From Porphyra umbilicalis (Eukaryota > Rhodophyta > Bangiophyceae > Bangiales > Bangiaceae): a stretch of DNA of 64,000 bases. The notes under the pieces are model-generated. The model searched no databases, had not been told where the DNA came from, and saw only the letters and a list, made by a program, of their open reading frames with translations. How positions within the stretch are numbered: position 1 is the stretch's first letter; each line of letters begins with the position of its first letter. The translations under genes and the position numbers were made by a program. The DNA is taken from contig KV918762.1 in the NCBI GenBank assembly GCA_002049455.2, forward strand, positions 310,001 to 374,000, read 5' to 3'. This document shows, piece after piece, positions 44,425-54,720 of the stretch.

Positions 44425-45907
44425 GATCGGAAAAGGGGGGGGGGAAGAAGGCCGGCTTTTGAAGGCCGGAGGTGGGGACGGGGACAAGGGGGGAGCGGTG
44501 AACAGAGCACATGGGCGCGCCGCCGGAGCTCGCGGTACACCGGCGGCGTGTCGGTTGCAACAGGCGCGCGCGGGAGGCAAGAAGGAGAGAATCAGCACGA
44601 GTGGGGCAGGGGGAGGAGAGGCAGGAGCCGCCGGCGTCTTCGGCTCAGGCACGCCGGCGGCAAGCACGTGATCGGTGTCGCGCAGGCGGTCGTTGGTCCA
44701 GAGGGCGGGCGGGCGGCGCGCCCCCGCAAGCTGCACCTGTGCTCGACCGTGCCCGCGGGACCCCTCGTGCGCGCTGGACGAGGGGGCGGGGCAGGGCGCA
44801 GGCCCGCAGCGGGCCCAAAACACACGAGGTGTCTTCGAGGGCGCCCGAGGTGGACACGAACCCCGGGTGACGCCTCCCCAGCCGCAATGCGCGGTGACCC
44901 GCGCGCCCTCCACGCACCCCCGCCCAATCCGCAGTGGTCACGGGGTGGCCCCAAATTACCGGTTGGGCGGAAGGGGGGCACACAGGACACAGGAAACAAC
45001 ACAATCTGATCACGGGCCGGCTGACCCCTCGCCGCATCGAATCCGCCTCCCATCTGAGTTTTTCTAAACAATTCCGCGAGCCAATGACAAGGCTCCATAC
45101 GACTACAACGTTTTCAACATTTCCCCATGTCAAGCAAACAAATCGTGAGACTGGTTGCGGGATCGGACCAGTTTTCTGGCGTCGGACCAGCGATACTGCC
45201 CCAATGGATTTTTGCACCAGCCCACCTCCAGGGACTGCCAGCGCCTGGTCCAACGAACGGCGTCGGCCACCGTTGCTTCTGGGAGCACCCGAATGGCGCT
45301 TCGGGACGGACCGCGCGGTCCACGACTCGGGCTTGTCGCGACAGCGCATCGCATCACGCACCCGTTGAGGGAACCTCGACCAACGCCAGCACCTCTGTTG
45401 TGTCCCGTGAGACTCGGGTTTGAGACAAGTGTGCCAAGTTTCTCCCGCCATGCTGACTCTGGACGCGTGGTGCGACCACTTCGTCCGATGTTCACGATTC
45501 GCGTCTCTCTATGTCAGACGTGTGTGCCAAAAGTGTATTTTATTGTCGCGATTTGGAAGGTTCCACTAGGATCATAGACACTTTGTCTCACGATCTCTGC
45601 CGCACGGCAGCCTTTTCGTCCGGTGTGTCTTGCCATCGAGACTGCTTTACGATATGCACGAATTTCGACCACTTGGGGACATACGTTGCTGGGCGCGCAT
45701 CCCCCATCTTGCTTTCCCCATCTGGTGATCATGTAGCCCTCGTTTCCGGTAACTCCAAGAGGGCAGAGGGCCCTCTTGGATGAGAAAAATGGGGGGCCGC
45801 TCACCGCCCTCCACGTAAGCAAACGTGGCATATTCCGTTTGGGGTTTCAGAACTTGGGGGAGACGTTGTTGGGTGTGCTCTTACGCACCACGTTCACGAG
45901 ACGTCGC
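44425..45907. other. No gene seen
   Basis: Overlapping frames of Arg/Pro composition only. If the Harbinger element ends here its terminal repeat was not recognised. The TTA at 45908-45910 is the target duplication of the next MITE. Confidence 0.45.
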
Positions 45908-45910
45908 TTA

Positions 45911-46814
45911 GGCCCAGTCTAGACGGTGAGCCCGCGTGAACGTGATTGAGCCAAACTGCAAGAGTAAGTCCGATGTTTTACCGTGATTGAGAACAGGTGC
46001 TCTTGACGGTGCACCATTATTTACGTTTTAGACCGAGATTCTCAGCGCTGTCGGACCGGACAACTCGCCAACACGAGAAAGCTTGCGAGCTGCACAATCC
46101 CGATCGCGACGATGACGACGGACGGGGGACGTGCCTGGAAGCAGCTGAGGATCCGTCGCTCAGCGAACACCTGCCGGTGCTGTCAGGGATCCGTTGCGCG
46201 CCACATCTGTCCGAACGACCACGGAACGTACAGAGAGCGCGCCCCCCCGCCCCCACCTTGCCCCCCTCCTCAGACAGCGCCCGCTTTACGGGTTCCTGCC
46301 ACACTGGGCGCCCCTAGCACTGACACCGCCACGGTGGCACAGGGTGCACGGCTCCAGCGGCTGCTGTCGCTGGCGGAGTGCGCACGAGTTGCCTGCGCCG
46401 ACAGATGAGAGGTCCGTGAACGACCCCAGCGCCACCGCGCTGCGCGTCCTGCCACTCGAGCGTCCAGACCCAGTTTCCCGGATGGAACGACTATTTACAG
46501 TTGGGCATATCCAATCAATTTCCTCACGACACCGCCGTCCCAGGTCGAATGTCTTCCCCACATGGGTGTGCGACTGGGAAATCCGGCCGTGATCGTCGTG
46601 TTCGTGCGCGAGATTTTCCAAAAAATCTCGCACACGTCCACGTGCCAGTCCCAAATGACCCAAAAGGGGCACGTTTTGAAGAGTAAGTCCGTCGTGCGCG
46701 GGAGCGTTGTTCCGTGCAAAAATCCCATATTGAAGTGGGCGTGATTGGAACGGCGTGTGCTCATTGGTGGACACGCGTGCATGCACGTTCGGAGCCTGCC
46801 GTCTATAATAGGCC
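45911..46814. mobile_element. PIF/Harbinger MITE upstream of the G3P dehydrogenase gene
   Basis: 904 bp with inverted ends GGCCCAGTCTAGACGG (left) and, as complement of the right end, GGCCTATTATAGACGG; similarity continues through GTGAGC..CGTGAACGTG. It is flanked by TTA (45908-45910 and 46815-46817), the 3-bp target typical of PIF/Harbinger. The right 230 bp match, in inverted orientation, the left end of the element at 53520. They include a hairpin CGAGATT..AATCTCGCAC (about 46607-46638) and two inverted CCAAT boxes. The right end lies about 360 bp upstream of the ATG at 47174. Confidence 0.85.
46744..46767 (+). promoter_or_regulatory. Two inverted CCAAT boxes contributed by the MITE
   Basis: ATTGG at 46744-46748 and 46763-46767, reading GATTGGAACGGCGTGTGCTC between them, lie about 410-430 bp upstream of the G3P dehydrogenase start. 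The same pair, in the same orientation relative to the gene, precedes the convergent GT20 gene (53567-53590). No experimental support is available from sequence. Confidence 0.4.
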
Positions 46815-47173
46815 TTAGAACGCTTACTGAAACACACAATATGTAATAGAAAGTTATGTTTTACGCGTCGCTAATGGGTCTCCTGGTCTCGGAACGCCAA
46901 CGCAGTCTTCACCAGACGGCGTTTCGCAACACCAAGTGAAAACCCATACGCTTGGGAAGCCCTGATGAGTATTAATACACCGTAAACTTGCAACCCTGTG
47001 AGAAACGGAAGGGGGTCCATTTTTTATGGAAGTGCCGTAGCAATATCATATCAGAGGGCTACGTACTCTCAGATCAGACCCAGAAGACCGCCCTTATCCA
47101 GGCGTGCGTCGGTGCCCATCGCTCGACGCGGACACAGTCGGCGCCGCGGGCGAGCTCGCGCGCTTCACTTGCC

Positions 47174-48685
47174 ATGGCTGCTTTTATTGCCGCGCCGGCG
47201 GCATCGTCACCCGGCCGCCGGCCGCGGCCGCCGGTGTTGTGCACGGCGACGCCCGCGGGCGTTTCGCCGCGGGCTCCCCGTGCGCCTGCCCCCCGATGCG
47301 AGGGTGCTAGGTTGGCGACGGGCGTGGCGGCCGCCTGGCCGCTTGGCGGCGGGAGGGCTATTGGTCGCCACTGCCGTCACCGTCGCCTCGGCGGTGGTGC
47401 GCTCCCGGCAGTGGCGGCGGCGGCGGCAGCGGCGGCGGGGACCCCCTCCCTCCCTCCCTCGCCGACGTCAAAGACGCCTGCCGCCGCTGGTGCCATGGCC
47501 GCTACCGCCGGCGGCACCCCCCCCCCTCCCCCCCGCCGCGCGCCCGTAGTCGGCAGCATCCCCCGTCCCACGTCCGAAGACGAGCAGTGGCTGCAGCGCT
47601 CACGCGTCAAGCGCGACCCCGCGAATGCGGCACGCACTAAGGTCGTTATTTGTGGTTGCGGCTCGTTCGGCACCGCCCTCGCGACGGTGCTCGCACGCAA
47701 CGGGTACCCCGTGACACTCCTGGCGCGCCGCCCATGGGTCGCCGACGAGATCAACACCGAGCATCGTAATCCGAAGTATCTGTCGGAACACGTGCTGCCG
47801 CCTAACGTGGTGGCCACGACCGACGCGGTCGCCGCGTTTGACGGGGCCTCCCTGTGCGTCCACGCCGTACCCGTGCAGGCAACGCGCGCGTTCATCATGG
47901 AGCACGTGGACGATTATCCGCCGGGCCTCCCCATCCTCTGCACGTCCAAGGGGCTGGAAGTGTCCTCCCTGTGGTTGATGTGCGAGCTGCTGCCGTCCCT
48001 CCTCGGCACGGAGCGGCAGTATGCATTTTTGTCGGGCCCGTCGTTTGCCAAGGAGGTCATCTCGGGGCTCCCCACGGCGGTCGTCATTGCCGCTGACGCG
48101 CGGCCGTTTGCGCACCAGCTGGCGGCGATGCTCTCCTCCCCGACCTTCAAAGTCTTCACGTCAGCTGACCCGGTCGGCCTCGAAGTGGCGGGCGCGATCA
48201 AGAATGTCATTGCGATCGCCGCGGGTATGAGCGACGGCCTCGGACTCGGCACCAACGCCATGGCCGCACTTGTCACGCGCGGCTGTTCCGAGATGCGCCG
48301 CATCGCGTTGCTCAAAGGCGCCTCGGCCGTGACGCTGTCGGGCCTGTCGGGCGTCGGTGACACCTTCCTAACGTGCTTTGGGCCGCTCAGCCGCAATCGT
48401 ACGGTCGGCGTGCGGCTCGGGCGGGGCGAATCCCTCGACGCCATCCTCGCCTCGTCGCGCCAAATCGCCGAGGGCGTCGAGACGGCGCGCGCATTGGAGC
48501 GGTGGCTCCTCACCGGCTCGGCGGCGATGGAGGCAGGCGATGCAGGGGGTTTGACGACCGCCGCCGCGCGGGCGGCCATCCGCTATCCTATTCTCCTCGG
48601 CGTCGCGGCTGTGTTGGACGGGCGGCTCACGCCGCGGGATGGGCTCGACGCCCTGCTGGCCATGCCGCCGCGGCAGGAGGATTAA
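47174..48685 (+). CDS. NAD-dependent glycerol-3-phosphate dehydrogenase, plastid type
   Basis: The enzyme reduces dihydroxyacetone phosphate to sn-glycerol-3-phosphate with NAD(P)H. The 503-residue protein starts at ATG 47174, in a good context (GCCATGG); the longer open frame upstream has no ATG. Residues 1-130 form an Ala/Pro/Arg-rich, nearly acid-free extension with a Phe at position 4 (MAAFIAAP), as in plastid transit peptides of red algae. The mature part is a complete GpsA-type enzyme: NAD fold with GCGSFG at 161-166, the SGPSFAKEV block, the conserved Lys at about 343 in AGAIKNVIAIAAG, GLGTNAMAALVTRG, and the LSGLSGVGDTFLTC region. There is no intron. It converges on the GT20/phosphatase gene, with only 224 bp between stop codons. 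Its product is a substrate for glycerolipids and, in red algae, for floridoside. A PIF/Harbinger MITE lies in its 5' flank. Confidence 0.93.
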   Translation: MAAFIAAPAASSPGRRPRPPVLCTATPAGVSPRAPRAPAPRCEGARLATGVAAAWPLGGGRAIGRHCRHRRLGGGALPAVAAAAAAAAGTPSLPPSPTSKTPAAAGAMAATAGGTPPPPPRRAPVVGSIPRPTSEDEQWLQRSRVKRDPANAARTKVVICGCGSFGTALATVLARNGYPVTLLARRPWVADEINTEHRNPKYLSEHVLPPNVVATTDAVAAFDGASLCVHAVPVQATRAFIMEHVDDYPPGLPILCTSKGLEVSSLWLMCELLPSLLGTERQYAFLSGPSFAKEVISGLPTAVVIAADARPFAHQLAAMLSSPTFKVFTSADPVGLEVAGAIKNVIAIAAGMSDGLGLGTNAMAALVTRGCSEMRRIALLKGASAVTLSGLSGVGDTFLTCFGPLSRNRTVGVRLGRGESLDAILASSRQIAEGVETARALERWLLTGSAAMEAGDAGGLTTAAARAAIRYPILLGVAAVLDGRLTPRDGLDALLAMPPRQED

Positions 48686-48909
48686 GGCGGGCTGGGGTGC
48701 TGAAGGGGGAGAGAGCTCCGCGGGTGCGTGTCGCCGAGAGGCGATCGGTCCCATCTGCTTTTCGAGGCTGCGTCGCCGCGAACCCGCCCCAGACGGCTAT
48801 GCACACTACCGCGTCTGCGTGTCCGGCTGACTACCGTTTAGTGTGGATGCTCCCCAACCCATCTCCAAAAGGTCGATTGCTTTGCCCCCAGCCGCAAAGC
48901 CGCCGTCAG

Positions 48910-51900
48910 TCATCTGCATTTGCCCCCCCTCTTGCCCCTGGCGCTGCACCTGTCGCCCCCGACCCGCCGCGGCCGTCCACCACACTCCCCACAATACTGC
49001 ATCAACTGCAGCCGCGGTTCTGGCCCACCCGCCAAAAAAATGGTCCGCGCACGGCGGGCCCCACCCTCAAAGCCCGCCCCCCCCCAGCCATCATCGAGGG
49101 GGTTGGAGAGGAAGTCGCGCTCGTCTGGCACACCCCGGTCGCCCTCCTCTTCAAATAATACGCTGTCAATGACCGTCATGAGTCGCGTCGACGAGTCGAC
49201 GACATAGTCTGCCGCCGTTTGGATGCCGAGGCCGACACGTACGCTGAGCGCGCGCCCGCGAAAGCCGAGTTCCCCAAGCTTGCGCTCGTTACGGAGCAGC
49301 TCGTACATTGGCTCATCCGACCGGTCGTCGCCCGCAACGATCGCCCAGTCAAAGCGGGCGCCCGACAGCTCGAGCGCCCGCTGCACGGCGCCGGCCTTGT
49401 CAACGCCCGACGGTCGCACCTTGATCCACTTGCCGGGGCGCTCACCGGATACAACTTCCACCGACAGGTGTTGGAGGAGGAACGACTCCAGGTGCTTTTG
49501 GAGGTCCCGCGCCTGCCACCGCCCAAAGTCCACATCTGCGTCGTAGTAGTGCCATGTGACGGTGGCCTCGCCCTCCTCCATGACCGCGCCGGGGGTGCGT
49601 TCGACAAAGTGCCGCATGACGGGGAGGACCGCCGACTTCCACGCGGCGATATGGCCCGTGCTTGTCGTCGTGCCGCCGAGGATAGGGCTCAGTGGGCCCG
49701 GAGGAGCGGGCGTATTCGTGATGGCGACCGACGAAAGGGGGGAGGGGGGGGGGGGGGGGGCGCCCCCACCGCCACCAAAGCCCCCACCCCCACTTCCGCC
49801 GCTGGGCGCCTCGGGCTCGCCGTGGCCCCAGCGGCAGATGCCGTCTTCGGGGCTGGCATTGCCGCTATCTGGTCGCGCACCGACGCTGCTGCTGCGATTA
49901 GGGACGCGGCAGCCGCCGCCGCGGTCACTACCGCCCTCCACACCGCCACCCCGTCCGCCGCCCACGACACGACTACCACCACCGCCACCACCATCGACAC
50001 CCCCCACACTGCCGCTGTCATCGCCAATGCCGCTGCTGCTGCCGCTGCCAACTGAGCCATCAGTAGAGAGGATCGATGCGCGCTGTTCGTTGCCGGCTGT
50101 CGACGATGACGCTGACGCACCGTGCGCCGCGCCGTCGCAGGCCGATGGCCTCGTCGAAGCCGCGAATCGTAACGGGAAGGCATCGACACCACCATCACCT
50201 CTGTCGGTGGCGGCAGCTGCCGCCGGCGGCCCGCCACCGTCGATACCATCCTCGCGCCCGCCGCAATCACCGGCGGCAGCCGGCGGCTCCGCTGGCGCCA
50301 TCGACAACCTCTCGGGCGCCGTTGAGAGAGGCGATAGAGGCGTGACGAGAGCATCAGGCACCCCCTCCCCCGCCCCCGCCCCCGCCGGCGAAGACCCCCC
50401 CCCCATTGGCGGCGGCAAGGGTGGCGCGGCAGGAGGCACAGGCGCGGGTGTACTTGGCGGTCCTGACGTGTTTGCTGAATACCCCCGTGGCAACACCTGC
50501 CACTCAGTCTCGTTGGGCAACCGTAGAAAGTGGCCGTGCTCGGCCGCCAACCCGACACGGGAGTCGGGAAACCAGGCGGACAGCTTAGCGCGATCCCGCC
50601 CAGACAGGATGATTACCTCCACGTCCGGTTGGGAGACCAAGTTGGTCACGAAATCCGTGACCGTCGGAGGTGGCGCGGCTAACTGCCACAGCGGGTGGAA
50701 GGGGATGAGCGTGCCGTCATAGTCAAGCACAAACAGCTTACGTTTGGTCGACGAGCGGAGGCTGTCAGACAGCGCCGCCTCGTCCAGGTGCGGGGTAGCA
50801 ACGAGACGCGCGCGCACCGGCTCAATCTCCTCCAGGTCCTCGAGAAAATTGAGCCCCCAGAGCTGTGCTGTGTGTGTCGTCACGAACCGGTATGCCGCCT
50901 CATCGCGGGAGCGCTTGTCTATCGCCGGCATCGTCAGACAGGCGGCGAGCTTGTCCCGCAAGTCGTCCACGTCCCAAGGGTTGACGTGGCGCGCGGTAGA
51001 AAACGAGTGCGCGGCGGCCGCAAATTCAGACAGAATCAGCGGACCCCGGTTACCGGCGTGTTGGCAGATGGCCCACTCGTACGGCACAAGCGACATACCG
51101 TCGCGAATGGATGACACGACGCACACAGAACCGACCGACAGGAGCGCGTACAGCTCGTCTTGGGGAAGCTCCGCATTGATAAAGTGCACAGGGGAAGAGC
51201 CGATCGACCCGTAAGTACTGTTGATGCGCCCGACCGACGTGTTGATCTGTGACGCAAGCGCCCGATACGACGAAAGCTGCCGGGGATGGCGGGGTATGGT
51301 GGCGACGAGCACCAGCACCGCCGACGTGACATACTCGGGGTACTTGTGCAGGAGCGATTCAAACGCCAGGAGCGTCAGGGGAATGCCCGCAAAGGCATCG
51401 TCGAGGCGCTCAACGCTAACGACCACCGCCCGGTCCGCAAAGCGGTCGCGGAGTTCGAGCACACGCGCGCGGACGGCCTTCGAGACGACATGCGCCTTGA
51501 GGCCCGCCACGTCAATACCAGGCGGGTAGATTCCAATCTCGCACACGTGTCCGCCTCCGGGCTCGACTTGAATGCCTTTGGGGGACCCCTCCAGGCCGAG
51601 CAGCCGCGCGCACGACGCCAGGAACTGCTTCGAGTAGTCGTAGGTGTGGAAGCCAGCTAGGTCCGCGCCGAGTACCCCACGGAGCACCTCAGATCGCTGC
51701 GGGAGCAGCCGAAAGATTTCCGACGACGGGAAGGGGGTGTACAAGAAAAACCCAATCTTGGCGTACCACAACCGCCGGCGGAGCATGGCCGGAAGCAAGA
51801 GCAGGTGATAGTTATGTACCCACACCAGGTCCCCCTCCTCGTACACTTCCGTGACGGCTTCAGCGAACCGCCGATTGACGGCTTGGTACGCGTCCCAGTC

Positions 51901-53381
51901 GCGGGTGTCAACGCCCCCGCTGCCACCATTACCAAGCGAGCCGTAATCATAGTGCAGCAGCCGCCAGAGGGTCTCCTCACAAAAGGCGTGAAATGGCGCT
52001 TCGAGCGACGAAGGGAGGGTAACGGCCACGTGCCGGGAACGTTCGGCGGGGTCCTTGCCGCGGGACCCACGGGGCAAGCGCCGGCCGCTGCTACCGCCAC
52101 CACCCCGGGGCCGCCGGCCACAAATTGACGGCTCGCCGCTCCACGGATTGAAGCTGTGGCTGACAGAGTCGTCCGGATCAAAGCCGCCGCCGCCACTGCC
52201 ACCGCCACGATGCCACCCACCCCCATAACACCCGCCGCCACCGCCCCCTACTCCCCCACCGCTGCCACCGCTGCTGTCCGCTCCCCCTCCGCCCCCCCCG
52301 CCGCCGCCGACGCCAACCCCTCCACGACCGTTGCCCCGCCCCCCATTCCCGTGGTGCCCGTCGCCCCCCCTCGAACGGCCGCCCCCGTCTTCTGTTGATG
52401 GCAGCAGGCCGACCCACACAAATGGTACGTCCGCCGTCCGCTCGAGCACAAACATCCCCTTCGGCGGCAGCCCCGAATCGAACAACTGTTGCCGCGCTGA
52501 CTGGCGGTCAGCTTTGGACGGTAGCCGTAACGAAACCGACACAATCCGCTGCCGGCCGGGGCGGTCGTAGGAGGGAGCAGGGAGGAAAAATGCGGAATCA
52601 TCCGCACGGCCGCTGGGTGCAAAAGACAGGAATGAACCGGCGGGTGGAGCCCCCATGGCAGCGCTCAGGCCGGCAGGCCCGCCGCAGCCGCCACCACCGC
52701 CACCACTGCCACCACTGCCACCACCGACAGCGGCTGCAGCTCCAGCCGCCGCCGCCGTGGCGGCAGCAGCCGACGGCCTCCCCGAAGCGGACCCCGGCAC
52801 CAGCGGCGGCCGCGCGCACGCGGCGGCGGCGGCGGCAGCGGCGGCCGGCCCGGCCGACGCGGCGAGCGCGCCGGGGGAGAGGAGGTCGTGGATAGCGATT
52901 TCCCCGCTGATTCCGTCCGAGGAGAGTGCGGCGCCTCGTCTCTTCGGCCGCCGTGACCGCTTCACGCCACTGCGGATGCGGGCATCGTCCAGTTTTTTCC
53001 TCAAGTCCTGTGTGGAAGGGCATCGAAGACACAAGCAAGCCCGAAAAAAATGCATGCGGAGGAAATCGGGGCAGGTAGGGGGCGCACGGGCGTTGACACG
53101 CGCAACAATGTCTGCTGGTTAGTCTGCTGACCTTGAATGGAGAGGCAAGACAAAATACCAACAACGATGCCGCACGTGGGGGCACGTGGAAAAGACCAAG
53201 CAGAAAAAACGACCAGACAGCTCCGCCACCGAAGCGCGGACACCAAGACCAACCATACCTGCATCTGCCCAATGATCAGCCGCTCTTGCCGCTCCATATC
53301 CGTCAGCGTCATTGGCACGAGCGTCGACTGGGCCGTGCCGTCCGGCTGAAGGACATCCCCGAGGGCGTCCACGAGGCTCAT
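48910..53381 (-). CDS. Trehalose-phosphate-synthase-like GT20/phosphatase, probable floridoside-phosphate synthase/phosphatase
   Basis: Two exons are proposed. Exon 1, 53381-53259, encodes 41 residues (MSLVDALG to ERLIIGQMQ) and ends at donor CAG/GTATGG. Exon 2, 53007-48910, follows acceptor CCTTCCACACAG/GACTTG; both junctions are phase 0. The protein is about 1406 residues. The GT20 domain (about 190-740) shows VWVHNYHLLLLP (434), FFLYTPFPSSEIFR, VERLDDAFAGIP (572) and RDGMSLVPYEWAICQ. The second domain is a HAD phosphatase with DYDGT (802), GKWIKVRPSG and GDDRSDE (1266). Canonical synthases read DRLDYxKG where this has ERLDDAFAG: Arg kept, Lys lost, so the acceptor is probably not glucose-6-phosphate. 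In the red alga Galdieria such two-domain enzymes make floridoside from UDP-galactose and glycerol-3-phosphate. A Gly-rich insert (about 235-345) and a roughly 280-residue disordered insert in the phosphatase are unusual. Trehalose-phosphate synthesis remains possible. Confidence 0.85.
53008..53258 (-). other. Predicted intron 1 of the GT20/phosphatase gene
   Basis: 251 bp from GTATGG (53258) to a pyrimidine-rich acceptor ending CTTCCACACAG (53008). Joining at these sites gives the charged helix LIIGQMQDLRKKLDDARI, which reads like continuous protein. The alternative start at 53055 lies inside this intron. Confidence 0.65.
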
Positions 53382-53566
53382 GATGAGGACTCGCAGCGGT
53401 GTGCGAGACCGTGAGGTAAAAAGCGCAGGCAGGCCCGCGCGACAGCGCGAGGGAGGGAGTGAGGCCCTGTCCAAACGAGGCACGTGAGTGACGTCGACAA
53501 GGAACATGAGTCTGCCTAAGGCCCAGTCTTGACGACGGGCTCTCAGCGTGCACGCACGCGAGTAAA

Positions 53567-53590
53567 CCAATGAGAGCGCTGCGTTCCAAT
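53567..53590 (-). promoter_or_regulatory. Two CCAAT boxes contributed by the MITE, upstream of the GT20 gene
   Basis: CCAAT at 53567-53571 and 53586-53590 (ATTGG on the coding strand) lie 186-209 bp upstream of the proposed start at 53381. The order and the intervening GGAACGC match the pair upstream of the G3P dehydrogenase gene. A TATAAAT at about 53609 reads away from the gene and is probably not its TATA box. Confidence 0.4.
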
Positions 53591-53754
53591 CACGGCTGCT
53601 TCATTTCTATAAATCTGCCTCGAACGGCAGTTCCGCTCACGAAGGACTTACGCTCAAAACAGGCTCCTTTTGGGACGATTGTGGTCGGGACGTGAGCGTG
53701 TGCGAGATTTTCTGGAATATCTCGCACACGAACACGCGTGGCGAGGCCATCAGA

Positions 53755-54645
53755 TAGGGTTGTGCAACACGCCCCAAAACGCCTGGCGTGTCGGCGTGAC
53801 ACGCTAAAACACGCTAAAACACGCCTAAAACACTTCAACACGCCAACACGCCCACAAAGTAACACCCCGCGAATCGTATAGTAGCCCCCTGCGCGGGAGT
53901 GGTATGACCAGGCAATCCCGGGGAATATGTGGGTGAGATCAGTCGGCCAGTAGTTGACACGGTGCGGGTGGTTCATGAAAGATCGAGAGGGTGGCAGGCT
54001 GCTGTTAAAGCGGACAGGACAATTGCGACGGTCGCGGACACGGACTGTCCGGGACGGTCAGTTTCGTCCGGTTCGTCTCATTGGGTGCATCTGAGATCCG
54101 CAACAGTCGTCCTTTGCCGTTTGATTGGTCCCTTACCCGCCCTCAGCCGTTGCTGTCAGCTTCGCGGACGATTTTTGTAATGGCTTGTGATCCGGGACTG
54201 AGCTGCTCTGTCAGCCAACCCCTCCCACGGGCGTGCCGAGCGCTACGTAACGTGACGCCCGGAGGGTGGTCTACTGTTTCAGTATTACGGACAGTCCAGA
54301 ATTGTCCGAATGGGAAACGGACAGCCGTGAGGCCATAAAGACATTCTGGACAGTCTTTTTTTGTCCGTAATGTCCGATATAACAGCCCTAGTGGCAGCAG
54401 ATGATCCCAGCTGGGATCTTTGAGCTGATTTTCTCGCAGCGGCACTGTCCGTCCATTCGCGCCCGCCTGCCGACTGATCTCACCCACATATTCCCCAGGA
54501 ATTGACGGACACATCATCAAAATATTCTCCGGCACAAAACACGCCATTTTGAGGTTGGGCGTGTCGGCGGGACACGCCCAAAACACAGATTAAACACGCC
54601 TTAGGCGTGTTCGTGTACACGCCTTTGGCGTGTTGCACAACCCTA
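53755..54645. mobile_element. hAT MITE with perfect ends, nested in the Harbinger MITE
   Basis: 891 bp with perfect 19-bp inverted ends TAGGGTTGTGCAACACGCC and a perfect 8-bp target duplication CCATCAGA (53747-53754 and 54646-54653). It belongs to the same family as 34494-35987. Subterminal ACACGCC arrays occur at both ends. A further MITE (53920-54496) occupies most of its interior. There is no coding capacity. Confidence 0.93.
53920..54496. mobile_element. MITE nested inside the hAT MITE
   Basis: 577 bp with inverted ends GGGGAATATGTGGGTGAGAT, continuing CAGTCGGC (28 bp matching). The interior is rich in GGACAG/CTGTCC motifs in both orientations. The target duplication is unclear, so the superfamily is not assigned. 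Confidence 0.75.
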
Positions 54646-54720
54646 CCATCAGATGATCCCAGGTCGGTTTTTGGACCCGGGTCGACTGTCAGAAAGTAAT
54701 GCCCACACGTGACCGACCAC

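Noticed and set aside
36420-45800. CCCCCATTTT(T)CTCA at both 36457 and, inverted, 45785 as Harbinger terminal repeats
   Set aside because: Similarity is short and homopolymer-driven, and no matching 3-bp target duplication was found.
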